From: Ostrinia nubilalis
Lineage: Eukaryota; Arthropoda; Insecta; Lepidoptera; Crambidae
Length of the DNA: 64,000 bases
Assembly: GCF_963855985.1 (NCBI RefSeq)
Contig: NC_087095.1
Span: 16,378,001-16,442,000 of the forward strand
Reading direction: 5' to 3'
Under the pieces are notes generated by a model, which saw only the letters and a program-made list of their open reading frames with translations, ran no database searches and was not told the origin of the DNA. The translations under genes were made by a program, and so were the position numbers. This document shows, piece after piece, positions 47,501-58,606 of the stretch (position 1 is its first letter; each line of letters begins with the position of its first letter).

Positions 47501-48217
47501 AAAAGCTATTTTGGAAGATTTTCAATAAACTTAAAAGAGCTCGGAACGTAAAGCTTCCAAAAAGAGCGCCAAGCATCATTTTTTTCATACAGCTATTGGC
47601 AGATATCATCTTGATTTCGTCGGTCCTACTATCGAGAGGTGATTACTTAATATAGGAATTCATTTACTGTATTCGGTTATGCGATGATGGTTCTTTACAG
47701 TGGTAAGGTATGAGGATAGTGCCTCCTTTCAAATGCGAATGAAGTAATGAAATGGATGAAAAATTAGCGCGTATCTTACTCCCCTAAAAGCGAGGTTACT
47801 ATATTTGATTTGGTTGTGTCCCTCACGACACCACGTTTGATCTTAAAAGTATTTCGAGGCTTGTTTTCAAGTATAGTTATTACAATAATCTTTCAAGTCG
47901 ACGTGTCTTTGAGTCGGAATGACTGTTCATTTGTTTTCTATAGGCAGTCATTTGTTTTGTATTCTGAACCGAGGTTTCGTGATGTGGATATTTTGTAACC
48001 AAGTTGAGTGTAATGCAGTTTAATGTTTTTAAATTATGTGTTCACAATTTGAATGGTGTGTAATTTAGTCAGTCGCTGTAGTTTGGCAATCTTGCAGACA
48101 ATTAACATAGATTTTCATCGACACTTCTTAACATAGGACAGGACTTATGGCAAAGAAAAACAATCGTGAGATCACTAAGATTGTTATGTTCAGAATCTCA
48201 TAAAAACTTAATTTTAT
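44535..48217. other. Spacer with no recognised gene
   Basis: AT-rich. Two small perfect hairpins occur at 45969-45999 and 46136-46165. No exon supported. Confidence 0.45.
46136..46165. repeat. Perfect 13-bp stem hairpin
   Basis: TTTGAACATTGGT (46136-46148), loop CCAT, then ACCAATGTTCAAA (46153-46165). A second hairpin with 10-bp arms ACCACAGAGC / GCTCTGTGGT is at 45969-45999. Confidence 0.8.
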
Positions 48218-48331
48218 TTTTGTAAATAGGCTTTTAAAAAGCCCTTTTATACGACCCAGTATTAATCTTACCCCTGCTTCGGGACAATAAACGGGCCAGT
48301 ACTGAGAAGAAGCAGCGCAAGAAACTCAGTC
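48218..48331. repeat. Dispersed LINE/SINE-tail-like repeat, copy 2
   Basis: Homologue of 26519-26640: GTAAATAGGCTTTTAAAAAG ... CTTCGGGACAATAAACGGGC ... GAAGCAGCGCAAGAAACTCAG. Confidence 0.7.
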
Positions 48332-48462
48332 TGTTTCTGATTTTTTTTGATGACGATGAACTGCAAAATTTTCAGTTTCATTATAGGTTGCAGTTACGTT
48401 TTAGGTTCCTAATTCCCATTGCTAATTTATTGCAATTTGATAGCTCAAAGTACCTCTATTAA

Positions 48463-48580
48463 GGCTGATTTGCACCACCTAACTTTAACAGTAACTATGA
48501 CGATAACCGGTGCTTTTTGTATGGAGTTTGACAGATTTTTGACGTTTGTCGAAGTTAAAGTAAGATGGTGCAACCCAGCC
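48463..48580. mobile_element. Tourist-like MITE copy 1 (TAA TSD)
   Basis: 118 bp, ends GGCTGATTTGCACCA / TGGTGCAACCCAGCC. TAA at 48460-48462 and 48581-48583. Core AACCGGTG...TTTTTGTATGGAGTTTGACAG is shared with the copies at 49266 and 55896. Confidence 0.88.
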
Positions 48581-49265
48581 TAATTCTTCTTCCTTCATGT
48601 CATCAAATACTGACCCTGACCAAAACTTGGAATGACACCAAATCTCCATTGAATGATGGTGTCAACTACCTAATTTATGTGTTTTTATTTCCTGCCACGT
48701 CCTCTTGACCCCATAATTTGTTTATATTCGTGTTATCTGGCCGGATATGGCCATAACAAGTAAATCTGCCCCATTTATGGCCACATGGGCTTCTGTCTCC
48801 ATTAATCACCGTTTCAAGTGTGAAGCACTTAGAATGTTTACGAAAGTGAAAACGAAACAAGTTTAGAAGCAGCCGAACATGAAAGATTTTACTACAAATC
48901 TCCCAATGTTTGTTATTAAAACAAATAGTACTTAATTTAATGCTGTTGAAACATTGTTAAACAAATAAAATAAACTAAATAAATAAAATAATTTTTGCAC
49001 CATAAAAAGGTTTTTTTTTAATATTAAAAATAGTCGTTATGCTACTCAAAAATCCATGTTTTATTTTACAAAAAATACATCTTATACAAGCGGAAAGATT
49101 GAGATGTAATGAGCATGATTATCTGCATCCAGTCTTTGATATTACTCGTACTATTCATTTACTGAGATATATTTTTGATGTATATAAAATTCGAAAAGAG
49201 TCTTCTTTTAACTCTATTTACTCTGGGGCTGGATATTTTTGATAGGTATTTACAAAGATAACTTA

Positions 49266-49383
49266 GGTTGAGTTGCACCACTTAACTTTGACCGTAACTA
49301 TAACGTCAACCGGTGTTTTTTGTATGGAGTTTGACAGATTTTTGACGTTTGCCAAAGTTAAAGTAAGATGGTGCAACCCAGCC
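49266..49383. mobile_element. Tourist-like MITE copy 2 (TTA TSD)
   Basis: 118 bp, GGTTGAGTTGCACCA / TGGTGCAACCCAGCC. TTA at 49263-49265 and 49384-49386. Very similar to copy 1, only 0.7 kb away. Confidence 0.88.
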
Positions 49384-50745
49384 TTATTTATTTTTTGTAA
49401 TCGTTGTTCTATGTTACGCTTCTATTCATTTTCCATTGACTGTCTAAGGATGACCTATTGGCGGAATTGGAGACAGCTGTCCCTACATACTTCAAATCTA
49501 TTGCCATTCAATTTCAACTCCTATTTATAACATCCTAAAGTATTTAGTTAATTATTAAAGTGAAAGGCAATAAAAATCTGTGAATTAGGAACTGGGATGA
49601 TAATAAAATGGCGCCATGTCAATATTTTACTGTCTATTAATTTAAGGGCTGTTTTATGTGGAATATATATAAAATTGATTTTATTGGGTGGGGTGCAAAG
49701 TGGTATTACAATTTTATGTATAGTTGTTCTATGTTTCTGTGAGGGCACCTAACTATATTATTTTTTCAATAAAAATATTTTATTGCTTAATAGTAGGAAA
49801 TTTTGTCACAAAGTAACTTAAAAAAGCAAAAGACAAGTCACCCACTTAGTTCTCAATGTAGATTTTGATAGTAAAACTTAAATATTGTATGTCTTAGTAA
49901 ACAATATTCATAATTGACATAACTATAGCTTTAAGTAACACAAACGTTATTTGATTCCTTATTTAGCAGGCAAACTGTCGTAACTCAGAATAATTTCAAC
50001 ACCGTTTTTCTCATAATCTAAAATGATGTCTTCATAAAACCTGAACATACAACATACAAATCCAAACTTCCTCTGAGTTAAGCTTCAATAATAAACTTAG
50101 GCGTAAGCCGTTAATACTTTTATTATGGCCAGCTCTATTGCTTTAACTTTATGGTTCAATTTGGGTTGTTAAAGTGAAGTATAGCGAAAATGACTTGTTG
50201 GTTTTGCGTTGAAATCCTTAATTTGTGTGGCCGTTAGTGGGTAGGCAACATTTCTTGGCCGGTGTTTGCCCAGCTTGTTTGCACTGTGGGGTGTGACGTG
50301 TGGGATCTGAGAATCGCTTTAGGATTTTTCAACGGAAATTGTAAGCAAACATTTATTTTATTGGTCGTGTGCAAATTGTTAAAGTTTTGGCAGTTTATAG
50401 CAATATTTGCTTTGGCGGTGATTAAAATTGCTAATGATCTTTCAAATAATAAGTTTATGGATAAATTAAGCTTAGGCTCAAGCTCTAGTCTCCTTAATGT
50501 AAGAAAATAATGTTAAATGGAGAACTTGTTAAACATACCTTATTAATGGAATTTAAATCAAATATCTATAACAATGTCTCAAGTACACTTATAACTTTAT
50601 CCCAAGTTTGAAAAGCTTTTAATTTAATTAGTAATCAATCTCCAAACTAAGTTTTAACTAAGTATGCTTAGATTTTGCAGTTTATACCTCTCAAAATCGT
50701 TAACAATAAAATTTATTGTAAAGTTGTTATACAAAATTATGCTTT

Positions 50746-50799
50746 ATTATTGGTTTTTGGGCCTTCATTTGCGCCAGCTCGACCAGGTTTGATCTATTC
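50746..50799 (-). mobile_element. 54-bp LINE stub with 11-bp TSD
   Basis: Reverse complement of the last ~50 bp of the 25666-25980 LINE (CAAACCTGGTCGAGCTGGCG, then CAAATGAAGGCCC and the AAT tail). Flanked by AATTATGCTTT at 50735-50745 and 50800-50810. Confidence 0.9.
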
Positions 50800-51092
50800 A
50801 ATTATGCTTTTCAGGTATTTTTCTATTATGTAAGCAATTTGTTAAAGCAATACAGTCACAATTATTCTGTTATAATTAATTTTTAAGGCACCCATTCGCA
50901 CCTGAAAAGACTTTATGTATCCATGAAGCATAACACACAATTTTTCAGTAATCGAGTTGGCTCTAGATTACTAATATTGCTCAAACTAGGAACAATAGCA
51001 GGGTGTCCACTGCAAATGTTCGAAAAAATTCCCTGACTTTTCCCTGACTTTCCCTGACAATTTTTTCAAAATTCCCTGACCAACTATGTATA

Positions 51093-54000
51093 CAACGTGT
51101 CCCAAAATTCAAGGATAAGCCGACGCCACAGGATGGACATAGTCATGATGACTACTTTAGGAAAAATAAGGAAAAAAATCTATCTCAATTATTTTTTAAC
51201 TTACACAATAAATTATGAAATTCGACGAAAATTGACACCCCATATGATATTTTACATTACCACGACCACAATTTTTCAATTATTCCTGGTTTTCTGTTTA
51301 TATCGGCAACTTAAGTAGTGCTGCTGTTCACCCCAACTCTTAAAACCCCCAGAATCCTTACAGTTAAAAGTTAATCAAAATATGTTATTTCCTTAAAATT
51401 TTGAACGATTTTTACTTTCACTCCACTTTGACTCATCGTTTTGTAAAAAAAAAAGTATGAACACTACTGCGGCAAGTTTTTTATAAAGTTGACGCAACTA
51501 TCCAAGATTCTTAAATGGTATAATACTCTAAGAAACCGCAAAAAAGATATGCGTACCATTTTTACAAGCACTTCGCTTGTTAGTTAGTATGGGATAAATC
51601 TTACAACTGAATTTAAAACCAGTTCTCCTTAACCAATTGAGCTGAAATTTGGTATACTTGTGTAAGTACGATGACAATGCAATATTATGGTACCATTGAG
51701 CTAACCATGTCTCTCTGACTCTGACTCCATCCAGCTCAATGGTACCATACCCAAGTAGCAACAGATTATCTTCATAAGGCATTGAAGATATCTTGAAGAC
51801 TAGTAACCTAATTCCAGCCGTTGTCTTGGCCAAGACAATAGTCGCACTCAAGAAATCTTGAAGTTATGCCCCAAGACAATGGTAAGCAAAAAAGGGCACA
51901 ATCCTTTGGAAATCACTGAGACAGAGTTAAGACAACGCATAAGGCAGACTTAAACCCTAATTAAGAGTGTAGTTTTAATAATCTCTGAACAAGTACTATA
52001 ATATAACTTGTAGTATGACTGTAGACAAGGAAATAGAGTTGAAGATATCTTGAATACTTATTTAAGAGTAATAATTATTTTTACAGCTAATGTTTATTTA
52101 ACTTCATGAAGAAATATGTAAGACACTTTTTACTAAAAAGGAACTTTAATTTAGTAAACATTGTGATCTTTAACACTAAATCAACTTTAGATAAAGGTTA
52201 ATGAAAATGGCGATTAAATTATTTTAATAACTAATTAATATTATGTCTAGAATAGACCGTGAATGGCATTTTTGCATAGGAAATATAAAACGCATTGTGG
52301 TTTCTCGTGTAAAATCAATGGATAAATGTTATAAAACAGGAGGGCCTTGAAAAAAACCAAATAAAATAAATAAAATATTACGAAATTGTATTGTATAAAG
52401 AAAACTTTGAGGTTATAAAATAATATTTTATTTTATGCAAACTTTCTTAGACATTTATGCAACTAGAAAAAGTGTAACAAAGACGTACTACAATTTAAAT
52501 GTCCTCTTGTTATAATATTATAGGTTAATTTCTGATTAATTTTTTGTTACACATAGCTCATAATGGCGGTAATTCTAATTTGTCTTAATGTAGCAAGAGT
52601 ATAGAAGATTTTGAATTTGTAAGTTTAGTTAAGAAAGAGTTGAGTCAAGTTATACTTTACATAGTATTAGCTTAGAAACATTAGATTTAACTTACACTTA
52701 AAATTCACTTGATGAAGTATTACTTAAGTGCATATGGTATCAAGTAGCTCTTTAGTTTTATTTAATTAAAACTAGATAGTTTTCATTCTGTCTTAGTCTT
52801 GCTAAATTATTGGTGCTGCTATACATTAAGGAACAATTCATTTACTAACTAATTTATTAATTACATGATTTCTCCTTCGGATTGTCCGTGTGGAAGTCGA
52901 AAATGGTTCTAATAGGATTTTAATTGGTTTTTACGTTTTTAGTTTTGTTATAACATGTAAATTGCACCACCCGCATATTTCGTAAAGTATTCTTTGAACT
53001 CTGTAATTGCAACACTCAGCGATAAGCAATTAAATTTATTGAATATCGGATATTATGGTATTTGCCGTATTTATTGTGAAAAGTTTTTATTTAATAGTTT
53101 TTATGGAACTTTTAACAATTTGTGATTTTGTTAAATTTAATCACACAGTGTTTCTAATTTATTAAATGAGAAGATTGAGCAGCGTAAATAAGTGTGGATT
53201 ACAATTATTAGAAACATTTTTCGGTAGTTATTATCTTAACATTTTTTAAAGGTAGGCCTACTGTCACCTAGTTAGTTAAATTGTATAATATCATGTTGTA
53301 CCCAACTTTACCATACAATTTCTAAAATATTTTAGACAATACCTATTTTAGTAAATCATAATTATTTTGAGTTTACTTATAATAGCATAATTTAGTCTGC
53401 GGGCGACCGCACGCATTTTGTATCAAAAATTAATACAATAAACTGCGCACGCAGGTGCTCCTGCATTACCTTGAATTAATAGGCGTGATCCTGTTTTATC
53501 GAAATTGTCCCGTTAAGTGTATTTTTTCTCAAAATGTACTAATTCTAGTAAAAAAGTAATTAACTTAATCTTCAGAAAACTATTTCTAAGACAATGGTCT
53601 TTAAAAAGTCTTAAGTTAATCTACGAATACTTTTTTTACTTTGCAACACTTAAATAATACTTTATCTATACTATTTAGTATTAAGTGAGCATACAAAAAA
53701 TCTTAATTTAGTAAAATAAGATTTTTTTTACTTAAGCTTAGAATAACTTAAGACCAAATTATCTAAAGAATACTTAACTTGGTTTTGGGTATTCTTAATT
53801 TGCTTAAGTAGCGCTCGATGAAGAATATAAAGTCTTAAAGAAAAAAATCTCTATTCTAAGTTAATTTGGTTTTAGCTTAAGTGTAAATTTAGATCGAGTT
53901 AAGACAAGTAAGAATTTGCCATTAATACCAATTGCTACTTGGGTAATATTGCATTGTCATCGTACTTACACAAGTATACCAAATTTCAGCTCAATCGGTT

Positions 54001-54548
54001 GAGGAGAACTGGTTTTAAATTCAGTTGTAAGATTTATCCCATACTAACTAACATACGAAGTGCTTGTAAAAATGGTACGCATATCTTTTTTGCGACTAGA
54101 CTTGTTAGAGTATTATACAATTTTGGAATCTTGGATAGTTGCGTCAACTTTATAAAAAACTTGCCGCAGTAGTGTTCATACTTTTTTTTTACAAAACGAT
54201 GAGTCAAAGTGGAGTGAAAGTAAAAATCGTTCAAAATTTTAAGGAAATAAAATATTTTGATTAACTTTTGTGTAAAAACTGCAAGGATTCTGGGGGTTTT
54301 AAGAGTTGGGGTGGACAGCAACACTACTTAAGTTGCCGATACAAACAAAAAAAAACAGAAATATTTGAAAAATGGTGGTCGTGGTAATGTAAAATATCAT
54401 AAGGGGTGTCAATATTCGAAGAATTTCGTAATTTATTGTGTAACTTAAAAAATAATTGAGATATATTTTTTTCCTTATTTTTCCTAAAGTAGTCATGACT
54501 ATGTCCATCTTGCGGCGCCGGCTTATCCTTGAATTTTGGGACACGTTG
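51093..54548. mobile_element. Giant palindromic (foldback) element, ~610-bp arms
   Basis: Left arm 51093-51702, 30-bp loop 51703-51732, right arm 51733-51749 plus 53946-54548. Both ends are CAACGTGTCCCAAAATTCAA when read inward. The arms agree at roughly nine of ten positions by eye. The right arm is split by the 51750-53943 element. Paired open frames seen on opposite strands simply reflect the inverted repeat. No target duplication is clear at its outer ends. Confidence 0.85.
51750..53943. mobile_element. TA-inserted TIR element inside the palindrome
   Basis: 2194 bp with perfect 12-bp ends CCCAAGTAGCAA / TTGCTACTTGGG and TA on each side (51748-51749 and 53944-53945). The untouched left arm (GCAATATTATGGTACC) is the empty site and proves the TA duplication. 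Subterminal DNA is rich in TCTTGAAG / CTTAAG motifs. No transposase frame is visible, so it is non-autonomous. TA insertion suggests the Tc1/mariner group, unconfirmed. Confidence 0.85.
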
Positions 54549-55311
54549 ACTTTTCGGATAGATCCAGTTAATTCTGTAACCTATTACTGATATCGTTTGA
54601 AATAGCTCGTGAAGCACTTTCAAGATCAGTAATCAGTTTTTCGATATCTTGTGTAGTTTAGAAATAGTCGAATGAGATCACTTATCGTTTCCACCCTGTA
54701 TTAATAGCACTCACAGTGAACTGCTTACTAGTCTGCACTCAATAATCAAATCAATAAATAATTATTAAAAAAATAAAAATAAACATAAGTTATAAGTTGC
54801 ACTTTCACATCGACAATAGAAAATATATCATTTTACTGAAACAAAAAAGTACAACTATTAAAACAAAAAGGAGCAATCTAGTTATGACAAAAAAATCATA
54901 ACATAGATCACTCTAATCCTGAAAAAAAACTTTATGAAAGTAATCTAATTAAGAACAAAATTATGTCATAATTTAGATCAATCCACTTCATTAGATAAAA
55001 AACTAAAAAGGAGTACCTAATATAATTATGACTAAAAACAAAGTCATAATGTAGATCACTCCAAACCTGAAAAAAAATGCTTCGATAGTCAAGATCAAAG
55101 GTCTTTCTAGAGCATAAATTAATTAAATCCCTCATTTTACAATCACTGGGAAATTTCGGGAGACAAACAGTGTTTTGGTAGACAAAATCTCAATGTTTCC
55201 CTGACTTTCCAGGTGACCCCTCTATTTCACTGACTTTCCCTGACTGCTATGAGCTTCCCTGACTTTTCCCTGATTTTCCCTGACTTTCCAGAATGTGGAC
55301 ACCCTGAATAG

Positions 55312-57560
55312 GTACCTATCATAAACTAATTTGTCAATGTTCTTTCTCATGAATCAAACCCATTAATAACAATCAAGTCAGGCGAGCCATACCACCACGG
55401 AGAGACGGCGTGTAAGTGAGACGGCATACGGCGTTGACGATGCGGTGCGTTGCGTTGTCGCAGCGGTGCCGCTCCGTAGTTCTACATATAAAGGTCAAAA
55501 AAGACTTATCGTTAACGTCTACTACGTCCTTAAATCTGACGTCAACTCCAGTGCGGCATCTCTGTAAGTAAATCGCCACTTCTCATCGCATCTATATCTT
55601 GCCACCACACAGATCAGTCGCGCAGCTGAGCGTCTGTCCGTCACTGCTGTCAATTAGGGAGGTTCAGCGCTGACGTATTTTTAACCTGCACAATGTATTG
55701 TGATTATTAGGGATATTTTCCTTTTTGTGCAGCCAATGATGGATACGTTTTCTCGTAATACGTGTGTTCGCTCTGGAAGGGACATAGTTTAAATGTCTAA
55801 CACTGTTGACTCTTTAAATAATGATGACGTAAATCAAATCAAAAACATTTTATCATTATCATAAGATATTAGATAATGAAATTCATGAAGACTAAGGCTG
55901 AGTTGCACCAACTTACTTTAACCGTAACTATAACAAAAACCGGTGTTTTTTGTATGACGGACTTCTGACGTTAGTTAAGGTCAAAGCAAGATTGTGCAAC
56001 TCAGCTTAAGTTAATTCTTTAGAAGCTCTCAAAATATACACTTACAAATCAAATTGTGTATGAATAGAACCTAATTCTCCAAAAATACTCCTTAAAAGGT
56101 GCATTCATCGTTTTCATCACGCCAATTTTGCAAGCCACTAAATTGTCAGATAAAATAAACATTTAAAGCTGTTTCTGTTAAGTGGCAGCTTCCTTGTTGC
56201 GGTAGGAAGCGATAAATAACGCGGCTGCAATCGCTGCACTTTTATGGGCCCACTGAGATTAGAAAGATACAGTTGCATACAAAAACAGAAGTCATAAGAT
56301 GGCACTCGAACACGACACTCGAAAAAATATACAATTGTGGCAAGCCACATCTCAAGGGAAAGATATCATTAAGTAACTTCGCGCAAAAATCATTTTCCTT
56401 ATTTTTTTTTAGAATCTTATTGAAAACAGCTTTCATTACAAGCTTTTTTTCATTTGAGAACTACTTGACATTGACTCTTAGCAAAAATTTTGAAAATTGA
56501 CACTCATGTTTCTGGCAAAATAAAGACTATCGCTTTGAGCTAATCGTTGACGTTAAAATTTACATTTTGCAAGATAAAATAGAAATATAAATAAAGTATA
56601 ATATGCTGGAGATTGTAACTTACAACGATTAGCACTTGAAATGTTCGAAAAGTTTGTTAAAAAAATGCAATAAAACTTTATTTGGTAGCGGGACAAGACT
56701 TTGATTGACGCCATCCGTCTACAAAAAATAAAATAAATAAAATAAACTTTTATTTTATTGATAATTAAGACTTAAAAGTTGTAAGGATTTAGTAGTGTCG
56801 TAGTCGTTAGTTTTCCTTTTTAGATTTTATTGAGAAAGGAAACTGAAAAACTTAACCCTTCAAATACACTTTGGATTCTTTTTTATTACTATGACTCTAT
56901 AAGGTTTCATAATTGCAACACTAAAAAAAGTACCTTCATAAATGTCCGATAGTTTACAAAATGTTTTTTTTCGTATTTTGAGTGTATCACTTAATTAAAA
57001 ACCTTTTAAAATTGATAATTTATTTATACTCGTAGCAATGTTAATTGCAATAGTACACTAAAGATCATCAATACGATCGAATGCAGTCGATTTTTTAAAT
57101 TATTGAATACTTATATGCAAAAAAACATGAGAACTATCAATAAAATTAGTTAGATATTTCAAAAATCATTAAAAATAACCATAATGCTTCCCAAATAAAA
57201 CACAAAAACGTAACGTTCTTAACATGCTTCGCGTTCCGTGAACTTCGAACTTTCAAATTCAAAAGCTTTTCAGAACACCGTTCAAAGCTCGGGGCTGTCG
57301 CCAAACTTCCAGATATGATTAATGAGTTTATTTTGTAAATGGTTCGGATGATAAATAATTTATGGACATGCTCGGAGCCGCGTGTGAAAAATGATTCCAG
57401 CTTACTTGGGATAGGTCTTATGAATGATGATGGATTGCTAATGACGAGTGTGAGATGTTACGGTATTTACTGAAACCTTTCAGAATATAATTTAGATTAG
57501 TTTCGTAGATTAAAGATATGCTTGTGGCGCTAGGTAAGTCGCCATTAATAAGTTTAAAAT
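55312..57560. other. Spacer with one MITE
   Basis: Apart from the MITE at 55896-56006 no feature is supported. A GC-richer patch lies at 55385-55640. Confidence 0.4.
55896..56006. mobile_element. Tourist-like MITE copy 3 (TAA TSD)
   Basis: 111 bp, begins GGCTGAGTTGCACCA. The right end CAACTCAGCT has one terminal change. TAA at 55893-55895 and 56007-56009. Lacks a few bases around the GACGGACTTCTGACG core relative to the other copies. Confidence 0.85.
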
Positions 57561-57569
57561 AATTATCTG

Positions 57570-57793
57570 ACCGCTCGCATCCAGGCACCTCCCGCGACCC
57601 TCACCAGATCGTCGGTCCACCTAGTGGGAGGCCTGACCACGCTACGTCTTCCGGCTCGTGGTGGCCACTCAAGAACTTTCCTACCCCAGCGGCAGATGCG
57701 AGCGGCGCAGGACGGGTCTTTGTGGAAATCCTTGGGGGAGGCCTTTGTCCAGCAGTGGACGTCTTTCGGCTGAAACGAATGAACGAACGAACG
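57570..57793 (+). mobile_element. Twin-primed (5'-inverted) RTE insertion with 9-bp TSD
   Basis: Flanked by AATTATCTG at 57561-57569 and 57794-57802. 57570-57689 is RTE coding in antisense (complement of P-P-T-R-W-T-D-D and W-M-R-A). 57690-57793 continues in sense from M-R-A-A-Q-D-G to W-T-S-F-G, stop and a (GAAC)n tail. ATGCGAGCG occurs at the end of both parts, so the segments abut with about 9 bp overlap. This is the expected product of twin priming. Confidence 0.9.
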
Positions 57794-58333
57794 AATTATC
57801 TGTCCTCGGGCTGTCAGGTAGATATCACTTTCTAGTGATAAAACCGCCTAAATTGTGCCATTTAGATTTTTCATGTAAGTAATTACATCTATAGTAGGTA
57901 TGTATCATCGATAAATTAATACTCGTAAGTACCAAAATATCATCTAGGTATGTGTTATACGGAACACCACACCAAAATCGCCACTCAATACCATACGATA
58001 AATAAATCTATCCCACTAGCGGATGTAGAGACCACCTCGAATTAAAACAGTACACGTCCACAGAACCAATTAATATTAATTCGATTGTGCCGTTCACAAA
58101 TCAGCATCACACAGGCACCGAACCCCGGACTTAGCGCGGGTCGACAAAGAAACAGCACAATGAGTGCTCCTAAATACCGCTGCGGCGGTGTCAATTTGCG
58201 GACAAAAAATTTGACGTTTGCCGGCGAAACGTGTCGTCGCACTGAATCGGACACTTGCGCAGGGCTGCCAAGAGTCAGGGGAAATAAACGCAGAGCTTTT
58301 TTGTTTTACTTTGTTACTGAAAAGGCCAGGGTA

Positions 58334-58522
58334 ACGCAAATCAAATCAAATCAAAAATATTTTATTCGTTTAGACCACTGGTGGCACTTATGAACGTCAA
58401 AATAGTAAATAAAAAAAAGGTAGCCCTTATGGGGCACTTTACATGTCTCTTTATCTTTTGGGCCCTACCAGCGCTTCGAGACAAACATATGGCAAGTGCT
58501 GAGAAGAAACGCCGGAACAAAC
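58334..58522. repeat. Antisense LINE-tail-like repeat
   Basis: (AATCA)n AAAATATTTTATTC at the left, then GGTAGCCCTTATGGGGCACT and GTGCTGAGAAGAAACGCCGG. The layout resembles the 26519 and 48218 repeats but is a different subfamily. Confidence 0.55.
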
Positions 58523-58529
58523 GCAGGAC

Positions 58530-58606
58530 TGTTCATTGTGGAAAACCTTGGGGGAGGCCTTTGTCCAGCTGTGGACGTCGTTTGGCTGAAATGAACGAAC
58601 GAACTA
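58530..58606 (+). mobile_element. RTE-type LINE 3' end, (GAAC) tail
   Basis: CTTGGGGGAGGCCTTTGTCC through GTGGACGTCGTTTGGCTGA to GAACGAACGAAC. Same subfamily as 57690-57793. It abuts the preceding repeat. Confidence 0.8.

Larger units (their letters stand above)
50999..55306. mobile_element. Outer TIR element (hAT-like) of a nested cluster
   Basis: Ends CAGGGTGTCCAC (50999-51010) and GTGGACACCCTG (55295-55306) are perfect 12-bp inverted repeats. AATAG flanks both sides (50994-50998 and 55307-55311), a 5-bp duplication. Both ends carry tandem CCCTGACTTTTCCCTGACTT-type motifs. Without the central palindrome it is about 850 bp and non-coding. CAG-starting ends suggest hAT, but hAT normally duplicates 8 bp, so the superfamily is open. 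Confidence 0.8.

Noticed and set aside
51097..54623. Pairs of similar 70-107-codon frames on opposite strands
   Set aside because: They mirror each other because of the palindrome. Short, with no motif.
58085..58393. 102-codon frame on the plus strand
   Set aside because: It runs into a dispersed repeat, has no domain, and overlaps equal-length frames on the other strand.
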